Assembly (NCBI GenBank): GCA_012295275.1
Contig: CM022676.1
Location: 8,531,086 to 8,573,585 of the forward strand
DNA from: Chrysomallon squamiferum
Lineage: Eukaryota > Mollusca > Gastropoda > Neomphalida > Peltospiridae
Direction of reading: 5' to 3'
Length of the DNA: 42,500 nucleotides
Shown piece by piece: positions 42,069-42,500 of this stretch. The notes below the pieces were generated by a model. It did not search any database. It was not told the DNA's origin and worked only from the letters and a program-made list of their open reading frames with translations. How positions within the stretch are numbered: position 1 is the stretch's first letter; every line of letters begins with the position of its first letter. Position numbers and translations under genes: made by a program.

Positions 42069-42500
42069 CTTCAGTAAGGTTTAAGAAATGAATGGTTTGA
42101 ATTTTAAAAAAGGAAAGGTCATTATTTCCAAAAAATTGTAATTTTGTTATTTTAATAAATTTCTGGATGAAAACACATTTCAGTTGTTAATTTTTTTTAT
42201 TATTTTCAATATAGTTTATTTTATTAGTTATTTTCTTTGATTTCTTGAAATTAAATTTGTAAATTTATTTATTTTTCATTATTTCTGCAAATTAAATTTG
42301 TTGATTTAGTTACTATTTTATTTTTCTTCCTTTTTATTATTATTATTATTTGTTATTTATTTATTTATTATTCATTAGTAACATTTATAATTTCATAAAG
42401 TTTTGTTACATTTTAGTGCAGTACTTTTCACTGTAACATTAAAACTAAAAAGAACATTTAATAACAATACAACATTCCAAAATAATACAACAACAACATT
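42066..42500. other. SLC17 intron to the window edge
   Basis: A+T-rich with short TTTATT and ATT runs; no exon seen. Confidence 0.5.

Overview
This is an animal nuclear genomic window, about two-thirds A+T, with spliced genes and a very heavy load of simple repeats: long (GA)n, (ATT)n, (ACT)n, (CA)n and poly-T tracts. The style fits a lophotrochozoan, most likely a mollusc. This rests on repeat style, on the gene families present, and on a recurrent AGGGGAGATAAC-type word that I associate with molluscan sequence. I cannot tell cephalopod from gastropod.

Layout, left to right. (1) 182-332, + strand: the last coding exon of a gene entering from the left, with a stop codon and an AATAAA signal. 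(2) 6730-9350, - strand: five consecutive phase-compatible exons forming the C-terminal 189 residues of a protein I do not recognise. An isolated minus-strand exon at 17180-17224 and a splice donor at 15233 may be its 5' part. A 2-kb, roughly 25-copy minisatellite (9456-11453) lies just upstream of the 9350 acceptor. (3) 18465-22250, + strand: a complete ribosomal protein S19 gene (RPS19) with a tiny 5'-TOP leader exon and five coding exons encoding 171 aa, including an unusual alanine/proline-rich tail. (4) 28874-30910, - strand: an intronless coding exon for a 636-aa protein with 11 C2H2 zinc fingers and an acidic N-terminal half. A CpG-rich promoter-like patch near 32220-32340 may be its start. 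(5) 38227-41920, - strand: the last five exons (about 272 aa) of an SLC17-family anion transporter close to sialin/VGLUT, truncated by the right edge.

The genes have unrelated housekeeping, transcription-factor and transporter roles, and nothing suggests they work as one system. Neighbours run convergent (1 and 2), probably divergent (2 and 3), convergent (3 and 4) and tandem (4 and 5).

The observations most worth follow-up are: the minisatellite, whose units carry two perfect palindromes (a TAATTA core and a CRE); the excess of TGACGTCA palindromes elsewhere; the unrecognised minus-strand gene; an 81-bp near-continuous hairpin at 31361-31441; a regular array of GGGGAGATAAC-like words downstream of the SLC17 stop; and a tandem repeat that has copied an SLC17 splice acceptor with the start of its exon. 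I saw no complete transposon, tRNA, rRNA or CRISPR array.
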